Source: Sarcocystis neurona (lineage: Eukaryota; Apicomplexa; Conoidasida; Eucoccidiorida; Sarcocystidae). From it: a stretch of DNA of 64,000 bases. The notes beneath the pieces are model-generated. The model had not been told where the DNA came from. It saw only the letters and a program-made list of their open reading frames with translations, and did not search any database. The stretch covers positions 1,067,424 to 1,131,423 of the forward strand of contig KL647292.1 in assembly GCA_000727475.1 (NCBI GenBank). Reading direction: 5' to 3'. The position numbers and the translations under genes are program-made. Below, piece after piece: positions 44,031 to 57,600 of this stretch. Numbering within the stretch: position 1 is the first letter of the stretch; the number at the start of each line of letters is the position of its first letter.

Positions 44031-46065
44031 GTAGTATAGCTTGTTCGAGAAAAAGGCCTGGTGGTTGTCTACGGGGGCTCACACACGTCCAGTGGTATCC
44101 ATCGGGCTGAAGAACGATTAAAAAGGCGCCAGTGGAGCGCCTTTCAATGTATCGGACCACGCACATCACTATTAATAATAAACGTGTCAGTAAGTGTGCA
44201 GGACTCTCGTATCAGCCTTGGTCCTCCCGAACTCATCCCACTGTCAACCCCCGTAGAAGCCCTTGAGGCCTCCTCAGGTAGAACATCCCAACACTCTACA
44301 TGCTGTCGCGGCAGCTCACTGCCCCAAGCGTTTGTACACAGACATAAGCTGATGCTCATGAACGTTTGTGTCGTTTCACGCTTAACGGCTTTATGAGCAC
44401 GTTTGGCACATTACAGCCTGCATTTCAGCATGGCAGTCAGACTGGAACCAGTGACGAGAATGATCGAGCGCACACTGCAGTGAAATCGGCTCCGTACAGA
44501 GCACGAACAGTACTCCTGCTTCTGTCGTAGATAACTGGTGCATCTTTCCCAGATGTCTGCATACGTAGTAAAGGAGAGTGGAGAGTAATGGGGAAATACT
44601 GAAGCACCCGGGCACATACTCGACTGCAGTTGAAACGGACATTTGAGTAAGCATCTGACTTACGGGCCCAGTGCTACCCTAGTTGTGCCTCTAGAACGAC
44701 GAGACATGCACCTGACGACTGGATAGGATGCGCTGTCCCCTGTTTGCGATGTCCGCAGTGAGACTACAGTGCACGGCCGGCAGCCCTTCGAAGCATATCC
44801 TGTATCTGAGTTGGCCAGTCAGCCCAGCGGTCTCAGCTCCTCGTTGCGCCACGGGGGGCCCTCAACGTAGATGCTCTCTCTCTCGAGTAAGAAACAGCTA
44901 CCAAGCACATCAACAATCATAGATGTTTCTGTTTCCGTCTATCCAATGCATCTCACGTCATCTCTATACTTTTGACATGTTCTTCAAAGTGGACGGCATC
45001 ATCAAAGTTTTGCCGTTCCTTCCCTTTGCCTCCGAATTTCCAGATGAAAGCCGTCCCATGTGTATCAAACAGGAAGAAGACCACCATTTTTATATAGGAG
45101 TCTACAAGTCAAAACTGAATGCCCAGCCGTGTTGCTTCGAGTGAGTAGGAGACAGCTTTCGTCACTTCTTTACACGAAGTAAAGCGCTCGTAGAGATGTT
45201 TTCCTCCGCAGCATATCAGATTCTCTCTGGATGGAGTATTGGGGCTTCTGTTGGTGCGGTTTTAGACAATAAGAGGCCATTTGAGAGCATGCGTGCTCTG
45301 CCGCCGCGTAGACGCACCACCCGTCCTCTGATACTTCGCGGACGGCTGACATCCAAACTATACAGCCTCATTACATGGCCAACTAGCGTTCGCAATGAGG
45401 AAATTACCGCGATGTTGCTTTGCGACGCTTACGTGCAGGAAGGGACACTCGACTTCCCTAGAGACGTATTAATACGCTTCTGGATAGTCTGGAAATTCAT
45501 ACCGGCACACGGGATATAGCCTTCTGTGCACAACACACGTATTTTGCGGGACGCTGTACACGTAGTCTGGCATAGAATGCAGATACGTACGCACACGAGC
45601 AGTGTGCACATGCACATCAGGTTGACCTCTTGCCTTGTCCTTTACGTTAGAGGGTACGGTACTAGCGTCAACTACTGCCACAGAGTAAAGACGGTGGTTC
45701 CATTCAGTCCTTACAGATTTACGGTGTCTATTTGCGACACTGCGCACAATCTCTTTGCCAGCTGCAGTGGAAAGTGGCATCGGTTCCCCGTGAATGGGTT
45801 CAAATGACCTCAAAGTGTCTTCCTGAGAAATGCTACACCTGTCCGGTGGGTTCACTAAGGTTCGTCCTTGCGAACCGGTTCTGTGCGACGCGAAGTGTGC
45901 CTTCGACGGTACGTTTGGCGGGTCCCCCTCAATACCAAGTCTTGTAGGTAAGTTTTCACACCCACGGTGCCCAGATTTGGTTCTCCGGGCGTCGTGTTTT
46001 TGGTTTGAGAAAATTCGTCACTGTTGCTGCCTATTCCCTCTGGACTGCCTCTTTCATGATAACCC

Positions 46066-46096
46066 GTGTCGCTGACAGCTCTCCTGTCAGCGACAC
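46066..46096. repeat. Perfect 13-bp inverted repeat
   Basis: GTGTCGCTGACAG (46066-46078) is matched exactly by its reverse complement (46084-46096) across a 5-nt loop, CTCTC. Confidence 0.9.
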
Positions 46097-49000
46097 AACG
46101 ATTCCGCTGCACTTTAGTGGAAGCGTTGTTGCACCTGTGGACTTCACAGAAGCAAGCGTTTTTAGATTCGGACGGCACCTTTGGAACGTGATGGAAAAGG
46201 CTTGTGTCGCAACGGCAGAACACGGCATTCAGCATCAGCGGACACGAGGGAGCAGCAAAGCATGCAGGACCAGCTTTGGCAATATAGGAAACTCGTATCC
46301 ACAGACAATATGACAACCGAGGAAATGCAATGGGGCATACAGTATCAAATCGTGAAGCATGTCCGGAAGTGTGTGCGCCACGCTGAGCAGCCAGCGTCTT
46401 GTTTTCGGGCGAGGGCGCCTCAGGCGAAGCTGGGAAGCGTAGTAACGGGCGCAGCGGTTGCCGGCTTCATGGCCGAGCCTTGGCCATTGCTAGTTTATCT
46501 TTTGCATTGAGACTCTTCTTATCAGGATGGGACTTCTTTGCCGCCCACCACCGTCATACCCAAGAGAAGTGAGGAGTGTCACTTAGGGCCACTGCGTCAA
46601 AGCCACGATTGCACTGATGATTCAATTCAAAGAGGTAAGAGGATAAAATTCTCGAGGTAAACGAAGTTTTAGCGAGGAGTTCGTGCTTCATGGCATGCTG
46701 CAGATGAATACACTTCCCGAATTGGTTGATGTTCTGCGTATCCATAATCGGGGTGTGCTGAAGTTAGCAGTTGATTTGGCTGAAGTCGAGCAGAAGACGT
46801 CAAGCAAGCCTTAAATGAGGCATCGGACACGAGTTGAGGACGCTTTTCAGAGAAAGCTGCTGTAGTTAATGGGGCTCACCGAAGGGGCCGAACCGGATTC
46901 GAAGTCAATCAGCGCAGCAGCCGACGAGAAGGAAAGCCAGTGAAGACGAAAGGAGAAGACGGCTGTGATATCTGGGTGAAGTTACCGTCAGCTGGTGGAA
47001 AAACTCTTAGGCAGCACTGCAGAAAGAGCCGCAGCCGCTCATGACCACCCGAAAGAAACGGAGCGATTTTTGAAGAGAGTGCTCTAAGAGGTTTTGCGTG
47101 ACCCTGAAGTTCAGGCACCCAACGGTCACAGACACATCAGGGACGCCACTTTCGACCTTAGTCGGAACACGTAAAGAGATAACAATGTCACGGCGTTGTG
47201 CATACGAGAGACTTCACCACTTAACACTCGATGGCACCACATAGATGTGCGCCTTGTCACCGATGGTAGCACATGCCGCGCTCTGGTACGGAAGGCTGCC
47301 GTAGCGCTTCCTGCAAAAGAAGAAATGGGGATGATTATCGTAGAACGAGCGCACACATACTAACTCCTGATACACGCTGGCGACCGCTAGGGGTAGCCCC
47401 GCCGGACAAATCGTTCGTAGGCAATAAGCCTGATGGGTTAGAAAACGACAAACACACAGGAGCCGTCAGTGCACTTACTCTTTCACCCATCCTGCTGCCA
47501 CGTGGGGAAGGCCTTCTCATTCACATAGGTGCCAGGCACGACATTCAAACATTGTATGCACATAACGTTGTGCGGCCGCTTTGTCACGCTACAGGGATCC
47601 CCGCCTTTCTGAGAATCTTCCGCGCATTGCGCGGCTGCGATTGTTGGTGGCCTCACGCTGTCTTCCACATCCTCACAGAAAAGTTCCTTTTAAACGGGCT
47701 GCCGTAGGTGCAAGAGAATCTGGATATCCCTGTGCTGAGGCACATGCACTCTCTGAGATCTTTATCTTCAGGAGTGGATCTCGCAGCCTCAACTCACGCG
47801 GGTGTCTCCTGCATTTTCACGACCGCAGCAGCCTGCGAATGAAAGCGTGCACACACCGACGCACAGAGAGCTCTTCATGGTGCTGTTGTGGCTAGAGCGT
47901 CACATTTTTGACGTGTGCAGAGCTGAAGTGTCACCACCGCAGCTGGATCGCATCACGAGACTCCTGTCTTTTGCTATAGACTGTATCCGGAGCGTTCTCT
48001 GTAGTGAATGAATTCTGACAAATTGTTGCATCCTTGGTCCCGTGTTTGACTTCATGGGAATATGGTACAGCGGATCCACATGTATACGTACAGGTTGATA
48101 ACATGCTCATAGAGAGCCTGAATAACGTAGCGGGCGAAGCGAGGGCATAGGGAATCAACGGCTACTGCCTTTTTGTGTGCAGCGTTTTACGAGTAACTTC
48201 ACATAGCGCAGAGAGTCTGGACGACACCGAGAACACACTCTTATAGCCGACATATTCCTACGTACTTCCAGACACTGGTGGGGCCACTGCTGCCACGGCA
48301 TTGCCGATGAGGTGTTGTTACGAGCCACCAGTGAGAATGTCAGATCGGGAAGCACGCTAGGAACTTTTTTATTGGTTACCACAGGTATCGCGCGTACGGT
48401 CGCATCTGTCACGATGCTGTTATAGTGTGTCCACCCAGTGGAACCCTTGCTGTGCCTGGTTGTGCAGATCCTCCACGACTATTTATTTACTCCCCTTGTG
48501 CGGACACAAGTGTAGGCACGCGCGTTGTCTCATGAACAGCTGAAGAAACACCCGAACCGAACCCTCTTCTGAATATCAATTTAAATACGCTCAAGAGCAT
48601 GTGGCTCTCCAATGATATTGCAGCCTACGCAATGTGGAGGTCTCGCAGAGTGTGCAACTTGTCCAGTGAAGTTGAACTGCCTTGTCCTGGCTATTTGCCA
48701 CATTACACCAAATAGATCGAGGAATCGAGGAGTGTTTCATACTGACTTGTGGATGCAGTGCGTCGACCACCTGCCTTTTGTCACTAGTTCGCACAGACGT
48801 GTTGGCTGCGTGAGCGTACAGTGTAGGGAACGAGCTTCACCCTACCCACTGGTCTTGTTCTGCAATGCTACAAGACGCACGCGTCGACCGGTACGAACGG
48901 TTGTTCATCTAGTTTTCAAATCATGGAAGCCCCGCAGACGGAAGGTCGTGCCTCCCCGGCGCACCACATAGTGGAAGTGTCACCGTGGACAGACCAGGAC

Positions 49001-50422
49001 GGTGTCTGAGGGCTGAGTGAATACCAATGTTGCGTCAAAACATATCGAAGGTCCTACTGCTAGCAATGACCCCATGTTCCGCCTACCCGGTTTCGCAGTC
49101 GTTGGATACTACACCAGCAGAGCGCGGCTGCGCCAGGAAGGTTTTTCGGTTTCAAGACTGCCGCATACTAGCAACGGTCTTCGGCAGCTGCAAACTTAAG
49201 AGCTTTTATGAAACAGTAGGGCCTCACAAGAACGAAATGAGCCAACAGAATCCACAGTCTCTACTCCGATAGAGGTACTCACCTATTCGGTTCCCTTTAG
49301 AGCCGAAGGCACGGTAAAGATATGCTATAGGCGTAGACAAGAAGACGCCCAACTGACTTGTTGTTCGAAAAAGTATGAATTATCGACAGAAAATGACTCT
49401 TCTTGTCTGTATGGCCTCTGTGGCGCGTACACGTCTTGTGAGGGTCTGGTAAAGTACGATGGTGAGTCTGCGGCGCGGTACCTCCCATCCTGCTCCCTAG
49501 CATTCTGTACGTTCTCCCTTTTAACAACTGATCGTCGAGTGTTGCCGCCGTAGCCGAGTTCTGGCATTGAAGTTTTCACACGCTGCCTCTACATTGGTGT
49601 GCAATTGACAAGGGATACTTGAGGATGGTAGCAGCACATTGCTGCCGCGGGGTTGCATACACCACACACCACGTCAACTCGGCAACAGATGCGTGCCCTT
49701 GCGCCTTTCGCCGCAGAGACCTGGATCGCTAACGACGTGTCAGAGGATGCCTCTGGCGCCCTACTTCGGAAGTTCCCGTGCTTCATCCTGGTTTTTGCGT
49801 GTCCCAAGACTTCACTGGTCTTTTAAACGCCTATTGCTCCTCATTAAGTATGTCGCTTTCACAAATTTTGTCCTCCAGACCTCGACTCTATGACTCTACG
49901 GTACAGCTGGTCAGCACGGCTTTTTTTCCGTCCAGTGCGACTGAATAATTCACATTTGCCTTAAGATCGCACTTGCTAAGTGTACCCGACTCCCAGCAGT
50001 TCCCACGTGTGTGCTGGCTGGGGGCACGGTTTTTTTTGCTGGTGCTGGAAGGCAGCCATGCGAAATTCTGCCGTGCGACCTTTCCCTCCTCTGTGCCAGT
50101 ATCCTGCTCTCGCTAACTTTTGCTGCCCATGAGCATTGAGTGAAGCTGGAACGTTAAGGGACAAATCAAGGCCACGCACTCGACAGGTGGCGCTGCCCTA
50201 TCATCGTGCCTCGGGCAGCTTCCTGCACACCTCTTTGATATTACTGAAATGTCGACATTACCGAATGTTTTTCAAGGAAAATTTGCAAAGAATGGGACAG
50301 CAGCATTAGTCAGCTTTTGTTTCCCTTCTACCTGCCGCATGTTGCGTCTCACTTTGAGCAAGGAGTGACCCTTTCTTGCACTGCTCCCTGACGTACGCGA
50401 GCCCCGCCGGGGGTACCGGCAT

Positions 50423-50464
50423 TCTGGAAGACTACCCGTAGTCTACACCGTGTAGTCTTCCAGA
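50423..50464. repeat. Perfect 13-bp inverted repeat
   Basis: TCTGGAAGACTAC (50423-50435) pairs exactly with 50452-50464. The 16-nt loop is itself partly self-complementary (GTAGTC/TACAC). Confidence 0.9.
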
Positions 50465-50475
50465 CCTGCGTGTTT

Positions 50476-50486
50476 AAACCCTAAAC
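50476..50486. repeat. Telomere-like heptamer AAACCCT plus four bases
   Basis: AAACCCTAAAC matches the apicomplexan/plant-type telomere unit (TTTAGGG on the other strand), here in about one and a half copies inside the chromosome. Too short to call an interstitial array. Confidence 0.5.
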
Positions 50487-52909
50487 ACAGTATAAGCGAG
50501 CAGTGTTGAAACTGAATAGAACAGTGATGGGACCAACACGTTAGTGACGGATGCTCTGAACTCCGCTGACGTACGGAAAGGTGTACGAAAATGAAACAGA
50601 AAGATATACAACGTGTGGCTACGCCCAGCGTCTTTTTCGGTTAGATGGTTCAGAACGGCGTTTAAAGCTTCAAAGTGTACAACCATCTGAGATTTCGTTC
50701 TACCTCCCCCGTGATGCTGCATCTGTAATGTGGTAGGGTCTGTCGTCTAATAGACTCCTGCACACTCTGCTTGAGACGGGAGACGGCGTCTCAAATGGTA
50801 GTGTAACGTGTGTCTCTTACTTAGACCTAGACTCGAGCAAATGCTTTGGCTACAACTGCAGAACGACGAAGAGCACACCAGCGCCGAACTGACGCCAGTC
50901 TCAACGTGTGACGCGCTACTTGGTACTGGGTGTGGTATCCTCGTATCTACGTGATTCTGTCGCCTGTGTGCACGCCGGCAGACTACACGTAGATAGCGCT
51001 TGTTTCTTGCGTGGGTATGTATGTGTATATAGGTTTATTACCTCACTCATGCCTGAATACATGGTTGAATCGCTGCGCGAACTTCGTGTGATGACGGGAG
51101 TGGCACACAGAGGGGGTTGTGAAGGGGATGTCTCGAAATCTCGGTTTGCGAGCTTGGTTGCTCGGGTGTCTGTTGAAATATTTGGTCCCCGGTACCACTT
51201 CCCTACCGCGAGGTCTGTACTTGCATACTTCAACGTCTGTGAACGTGTGTGTATGTGCGGGTGTTCCCCTGCGTACACTACACCGAATCAGACGACAAGT
51301 GAGGAAGCGCTGCGCGTCGAGACGTGTAAATGTGTGAAAGTGAACGAAGACTTGATTCGCGCACATCTTGCAGCGCGCCTGCGTTTGCCTTCCGGTGAGC
51401 GTGTGTATGGCTTTGAAGCGATTTCGCCGTGACGCCTTGAGCAGAAGAGTTCAAAAGAATTTGGTAGGTAGCGGCTGCGTGGGACGTAGTCAGATGCGCT
51501 TCACATTTCTGTCAGACTACTGTCGCAAACAGGTGGTTTCTCGTCCCTACTGTTTCCACAGGTATGGTGTCTCCCAGTGTGCACAACGATTCTTTCCGCA
51601 CAAGATTACGCTTGGAAGCTTCGCGGTGCCCATCGCAGCTATCGACAACCAAGCACAGATAGCTAAGAAGGCCACACCAGCGTGTGGGATTGTTCTGTTA
51701 ACGTACTGAGTCCACGCTTTACAGGAGTGATAGCGTGCCTCCAGCGCCTTCTGCAAGCGTGTCTCTTCCCCCGGTGTTCTTCCAACATCGCTCGATTTCT
51801 CTTTTGTTTCGCTGACACGGGGGAGCACAAGTCGCTGCTCCGTCTTGAGTTGATTGTGAGGCGCATCTGTTTGCAAGGCGACAACATGTTTCGACCACAC
51901 GACCCCCGTATTAATCTCTCAAAAGAAGCTCCATTGACGACCTCCCTTTTGTTGGTGCGCGTCTGAGAGAGACCTTTTCTCGTGATTCAGGAATGTCCTG
52001 TGCCAGACGGCTGCTGCGTAGATCTGCCTTTCCCTTCGCTCAACACCCGCCAGCATGAACAGCGCGTGCTTCCGGATATGTGCACTGAATGAGGATGGGA
52101 AAAGAATAGGGAAACGGAAACTGTTAATATTTTCCTGGTATGTAGAGAATGCGAAGCGTCACAGTCGGCAGCCCCTCTAGCTGGACAGGCGAGGCATTCT
52201 TCAGGCTCGCCTCCAAGCCCGCACCAGCCAACATTGACAGTTTTCCTGAAGCTGTCTTCTACATTCGCTGTTTAGCAAGCCCGACCGCTTTCCTCGATCG
52301 GCGCTCCAGGCACCTCCCACCATCTGATTTTCACAAAGAGCGCCTCTTATGTTTTAAGCAAAAGGGCCTCCTTTTTCGAAACGGCTGCCGGCGTGCCTTT
52401 CTTTTCTTCTTTGTACGTGTGCCGTGCGTGGGGTTGACACCTCGACCAATCTTCAGCGGCATATAAATTCCGCAAGCCCATCCCAGGGGCAGCTTACAGC
52501 TTGCGTTCTCCCTCGCATCCTTCTCAGTCAGTGTCCTGAAATACGCATAACTCTTGTATAGAGGGATGCGACGATATTACTCGTTCTTTTTGTCAATGTT
52601 CTGTCGACATCTCCTCTGCACGCCTTGTTCACTTCGGCGGCTTTCTTCTACCCCAAAATGGCGTAGCGCGAATTCTTCTCTCTTTTCCGTTAAGGTGGAG
52701 TTTTGTCTCTGTCGATGTCTCCTGAATTCCAATATCGACTCAGCCTGTTCTCTTGTTTTCCTCTCCCCAACACAACTCACGGCGTGCTGCAATCTGTAGT
52801 GGGCTTTTTTCCGAACAGCTGCTAAAGAGAAGTAGCGTTTCCGTCGATGTCGCTTTTCTCGCAGTGGCGGTACACCCAATTGTGAAAGGACTTCGGCAGC
52901 GCGTCCAGA

Positions 52910-54677
52910 ATGCACCCGCGAAGTGCAGCAGAGTTCCTGCTGGCAGGACGCTCTTTCTCGTTCGAGGCTGCTGCTATAGCGAAGCTCTCAAGCTGCATCA
53001 CTGGCACCGTGAGCTTTCCTCCTACGCGCAACTGCACCCTACTACTCGAAGCCGCATGCCCAGTACCGGCCCGTGCACACTGGCAACGGAGAGGTCCACT
53101 CAGCCGACACGCGGGCACCGATGGAAATGTACGTGTCAGGGGAAGTACACAAGCAAGCGAGCACGAGCCTGCAGACGCAGAACAACGGCCAAAGGGAAAG
53201 CTGCCCTTGCAAAGCCGTGAGATATTCCCTCGCATTGCACAAGTTGAAAGAAAGGTTCGCCACTGCGGCAGCGCAACGTTGCGTGGATCAGCCAGACCTG
53301 TGACTGGAAGAGCACGTCCGCGTGGAAACGCGCGTCAAGACACGAAAGGACATCGAAGAGGAACTGCAGACCTCTCTAAAAAAGTGCATCCACGAAGAGA
53401 GGTAAACTCAGCTTCTGTGAAACCTCCTGCACGTGTCAGTGCAGAGCAACTGGCCACAAGCCCGTCGCGTAACTGGCACGGTACGGCTGCGTTCATTGTA
53501 CGCAGACAGGTGCTTCTCGATCCCTGTTCCTCTGGGGTGGAAGCCGTTCTATCAGGCGAAAATGCTGTCGTTCTGCGCATTCAACCTGTCTCCCCGTGGG
53601 GCTACAACACCCACACTGCTTTGCCGTACCTACGCCTGGGTACTGCTGGCCTCTGCGCTTTGAGGCGCAGTTTTTCAAGTGCTTGCTCCTCATGCCTACG
53701 CAACCCCAATTCATTCTGCAGATTACAGTTCCTTCGACAGTTTCCCTGGGAAGGTCGAACTCTAGCGTCTTCGCAGCGGCTTTATATGACACAGGCTGTC
53801 TGCAGGCATGCGCACCGGCACAGGTTTCCAGCATTCGCTCCTCTCACTTCCACCCAGCTCGCACCCTTTCAACCGCACCTTCCTCAACTTGTGAATTCTA
53901 CCACGAGCCCTGTCACTGAGCCTGTTTCGCCGCTTTCTTGTCTACCGTCAGCCACACGCTCGCTTCAATGTACTGCCCCCGTACTTTATTCCCGCCGAAG
54001 CTACTACTGGTTTGTAGGAGCCGATAAGAGCAGCGACAGACACTGGTGGCAGAAGAACGAGTCCGTGCTAATTCCGACTTCAGGCCGTTCTCCGCGTGTA
54101 GCTTTTCCTACTGTCGTAGGGACTGCAACAGCACCCTCCCACTGCCGTGCTATTACTAAGTCCGGGGCGGCGGTTTCTACCCTTCTAGGGCTCTCGACAA
54201 ATCTCCACAAAGTCACGGAATGCTGTGCGTCCGCTTTACCTGCTGCGGCGCAGCCATGTGCTGCCCTGCGCTTTGCTCCTGGTGCTGCCGCTGCCATTCC
54301 CTTCCGTAGTACTGCTGCTGTCGCTGCGGGCTCACCGAAGGCCACAGGCAAGCACGGTGAACCACCACAACGACGGATGTTCTCCAGCCCTGCTGGACGT
54401 CAGTTTCCTGAGCAAGACAGACGACCCACGCGTCCGATACGGAAGCTACTGATTGCAAACAGAGGAGAAATTGCAATCCGCATACACCGCGCGTGCAAGG
54501 AGATGGGGATTCGCAGCGTGGGGGTCTTCTCACAGGCTGATTCCCTTGCACTTCACCGGCAGATCTGCGATGAAAGCTACAAGCTTAATAAGGTGCTGTC
54601 TCCCGTGGGTGCCTATCTGAACTATCCGGAAATAATCGAAATAGCTCTCAAGCACAAAGTGGATGCAATTCACCCAG
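52910..54677 (+). CDS. PC: Pyruvate carboxylase, exon 1
   Basis: ATG at 52910, then one open frame of 589 codons. The first 508 or so have no homology to the enzyme core: an Arg/Ala/Ser-rich N-terminus compatible with a mitochondrial presequence, then Ser/Pro/Thr-rich filler. The core starts at [15 protein letters not shown] (54434). A nearer ATG at 54378 would give a conventional short leader, so the true start is uncertain. Donor CCAG|GTATGG (54678), phase 1. Confidence 0.85.
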
Positions 54678-57600
54678 GTATGGAAATTGCTCACCCACGT
54701 TTTGTCACTGTTATCAGCCGTGTGTGGGCACATGGCTTCGTTGCGGTTGGCGACGCGTACGTATGTGAATACTTTCTGTTGCATTGCGTCGTGTGACTGA
54801 TTCTCCCGCAGGTTACGGCTTTCTCTCTGAGAACGCACAGTTTGCTGCAGCGGTAGAGGAAGCTGGGTTAATGCTGGTGGGCCCTTCGCCGCGTGTTATC
54901 GCGCTGATGGGAGACAAAGTGCAGGCCCGTTTGGCAGCAGTACGCGCCGGCGTACAAGCTGTTCCAGGCACCAACACGCCCATCCATTCTTTCGAGGAGG
55001 CTTCTGCTATTGCGGAGGAAATTGACTTTCCCATAATGCTTAAAGCAGCCTATGGAGGAGGAGGCAGGGGGATGCGACGCGTACTTCATAAAGTAGGAGA
55101 CGGCAGGAGATAGTTACTTTCTGTGCCGCATTCGTGCACATAGTCGTACAGGTGTTGCAACGATAGCGTCCTCTCCGTTTTGCTATAGCGTAGCGTGCAG
55201 GTCCCGGTTGCCGATGAAACGTGGCGCTGCTAGTGGTTTTTTGCTAGTCGTTCTGGAACGTGCGCCCGCACTGTTGCTAGTAATGCTCTTGCCGGCGCTG
55301 ACACTCGTCTTGCAGCTGCTTCTGTGATCGTCGGTAGTGTTGCTGGCATCCCGTTGCCAGGGGGATTACTGCTGATGTCCTTGGTACTGTCTCTGAAAAG
55401 CAGTAGTTCTGTTGCCACCTGGTCTTGCCGTTGCCTGGTGTTGATGAAGAACTGCCTCCTGCGTGGCTCGTTGTCGGAAGTGCGTCTAAAAATGCTGCCC
55501 CTGTTCCTAATGCCGCTATGCCTGCATCAGCACTGCTTTGCTGCCGATATGCTGTACTGCAGAACCACTTACAGGAGGGTTTCGAGCGTGCCAAGAGTGA
55601 GGCGGAGACGGCATTTGGAGACGGAGCTCTTTTTGTAGAGAAATTAGTGGAACACGGCGTTCACATCGAGGTGCAGATCCTCGCGGACCACTACGGCGAC
55701 GTGGTTCACCTGCGAGAGCGAGACTGCACTGTGCAGCGGAGACACCAGAAAGTTGTGGAGATTGCCCCGGCCCCTTTTCTGGAGAGTCACGTACGGGAAA
55801 GAATCCTAGCCGACGCGGTAAAGCTGATGCGCTCCGTCGGGTATCAAAATGCAGGCACAGTAGAGTTTTTAGTGGAACGGCAGCCTGGACAAGCCGTAGC
55901 AGTCGGAGCACCACCGTTGACCACAAGCAGCGCAGCTGTGCCCCACTCCAGGAGCGCTGGAGGCCGCTTTGAGAAGGGTGCTGGGGCAGCAGCCAGTGAG
56001 AACGACGACCGCGTGGGAGCCCCGGGTGACACACACCACCGGCGACGCACCGCCGTGAAAGCTCTCCACGTTGAACGCGGGGGTGCCACGGAGGTAGGAG
56101 GAGGGGAAGAAGGAAACCAGATGCACAGACACGTAGAAACGCAGAAACGAGGGAGAAGTGCGGCGTATTTTATTGAAGTTAACCCACGACTACAAGTGGA
56201 ACACACCGTCTCCGAAGAAGTCACCGGCATTGATATTGTGAAGACGCAAATTGCTGTAAGGGAGGGCGCCTCGTTGCAGGAGCTGGGAATCACACAAACC
56301 CGTGTGGATGCTGCATGCAGCTCCGAAGGCCCCTTTGCCTTGCAATGCCGCATCACCACCGAAGACAGCCAGCGAAACTTTCAGCCGTCCACCGGCAGAA
56401 TTGAGCTTTACCAGCCAAGCACCGGTACGGCACCACTCCGTGTGCATGTAACCTCTGTGTACTTGAGTACAAGCGCAGGAAGACCTCACCTGTCTTCGGC
56501 ACTGGTGGGACTGCATTGCACGTTCCCAGACAGGCACGATGTGGTAATCAAAAGACACGCATGTGAGGAATCACACGACAAGATAACAACCGCATCACCT
56601 ACGTGGAGACTCCACCACGTCTTGTTGGTGCAAGTGTATCTGTGTGTATGTGCCATCACTGGTTTCCCTCCCTTGCTGCGAGGTTGCAGCGCAAGACAAA
56701 GTCGTGTCACCATTTGAACTTGAGTACAACTTCTCTCGACGCCCTTCTTTAACGGACAAGCCTTTCTCTTGTGGATGCCTGTGCCGCATAATCACCTAAA
56801 TATCTCTACGACCCAATTCACGGTTGGACTCCATGTGTGTATATACACCCGTGCACGTCTGCACGCGTCCTCTCTCTTCAACCGTGAATTCGCCAGACTG
56901 TTGGGGCCGCGCATGCTCATTTTTTGATACTATACGAACTGCCAGCAGTTTCCGAGCTGACACTGTGTGTATGTGTGTGAGCGTGTGCATCTCATATGGC
57001 GTCTGAGAGCAGGACCGGGCATCCGGCTGGATGGAGCGATCGGGGCTTCAGGCGCGGTGATAACGCCTTATTATGACTCCTTGCTTGTAAAGATTATTGC
57101 GAAGGGAGGGAGCTTTCTTGAGGCCGTGGAGCGAGCTCGGCGGGCGCTGCGTGAGACGAAGATACGGGGAGTCACTACAAACATTCCGTTCATCCTCAAT
57201 GTGCTGCAGCATCAGGATTTCCTTAGCGGCAAGGCTACCACGCGTTTCGTCGACGACCACCAGATGCTCCTCTATTACGACCCCGTGGACCTCTCTTCTC
57301 AGAACATCTGTAAGGTCTCTCTTTCAGACAGATAGACGTCTGTCTCTGCTTCCGGTTACTTGCCGGGCGCATGCGACGACCTTCTGCGTACTGCAGCTCA
57401 CGCTATTGTTGCTACAAGATGATCTTCTTCCTTTTGCTGTTCGCCCCGCTTCCTCTTGTGACGCAGTGCGTTACGAATGCCACGGCTGACTCCGCTGCTG
57501 GTTTTCTTCATACTAAGAAGGTGTGCCTGGTTCCTCTTGTACTTCCCCCCTTGCAGACTTCTTGAGTGGTGCGTTTCACGTCTCCAGGCTGAGTTCCACC

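Larger units (their letters stand above)
44031..52909. other. Stretch with no supported gene
   Basis: Repeat-poor. Short ORFs on both strands (for example 45196-45519 +, 46181-46510 +, 50908-51432 +) have no recognisable content, and most lack consistent splice borders. Notable DNA structures are a 13-bp perfect hairpin (46066-46096), another at 50423-50464 and a telomere-like AAACCCTAAAC (50476-50486). The promoter of the pyruvate carboxylase gene should lie in the last kilobase; a TATAAA at 52462-52467 is seen but unproven. Confidence 0.45.

Noticed and set aside
55093..55562. Plus-strand ORFs in intron 2 of pyruvate carboxylase
   Set aside because: No similarity to the enzyme; the flanking exons join in phase 0 with the expected spacing.
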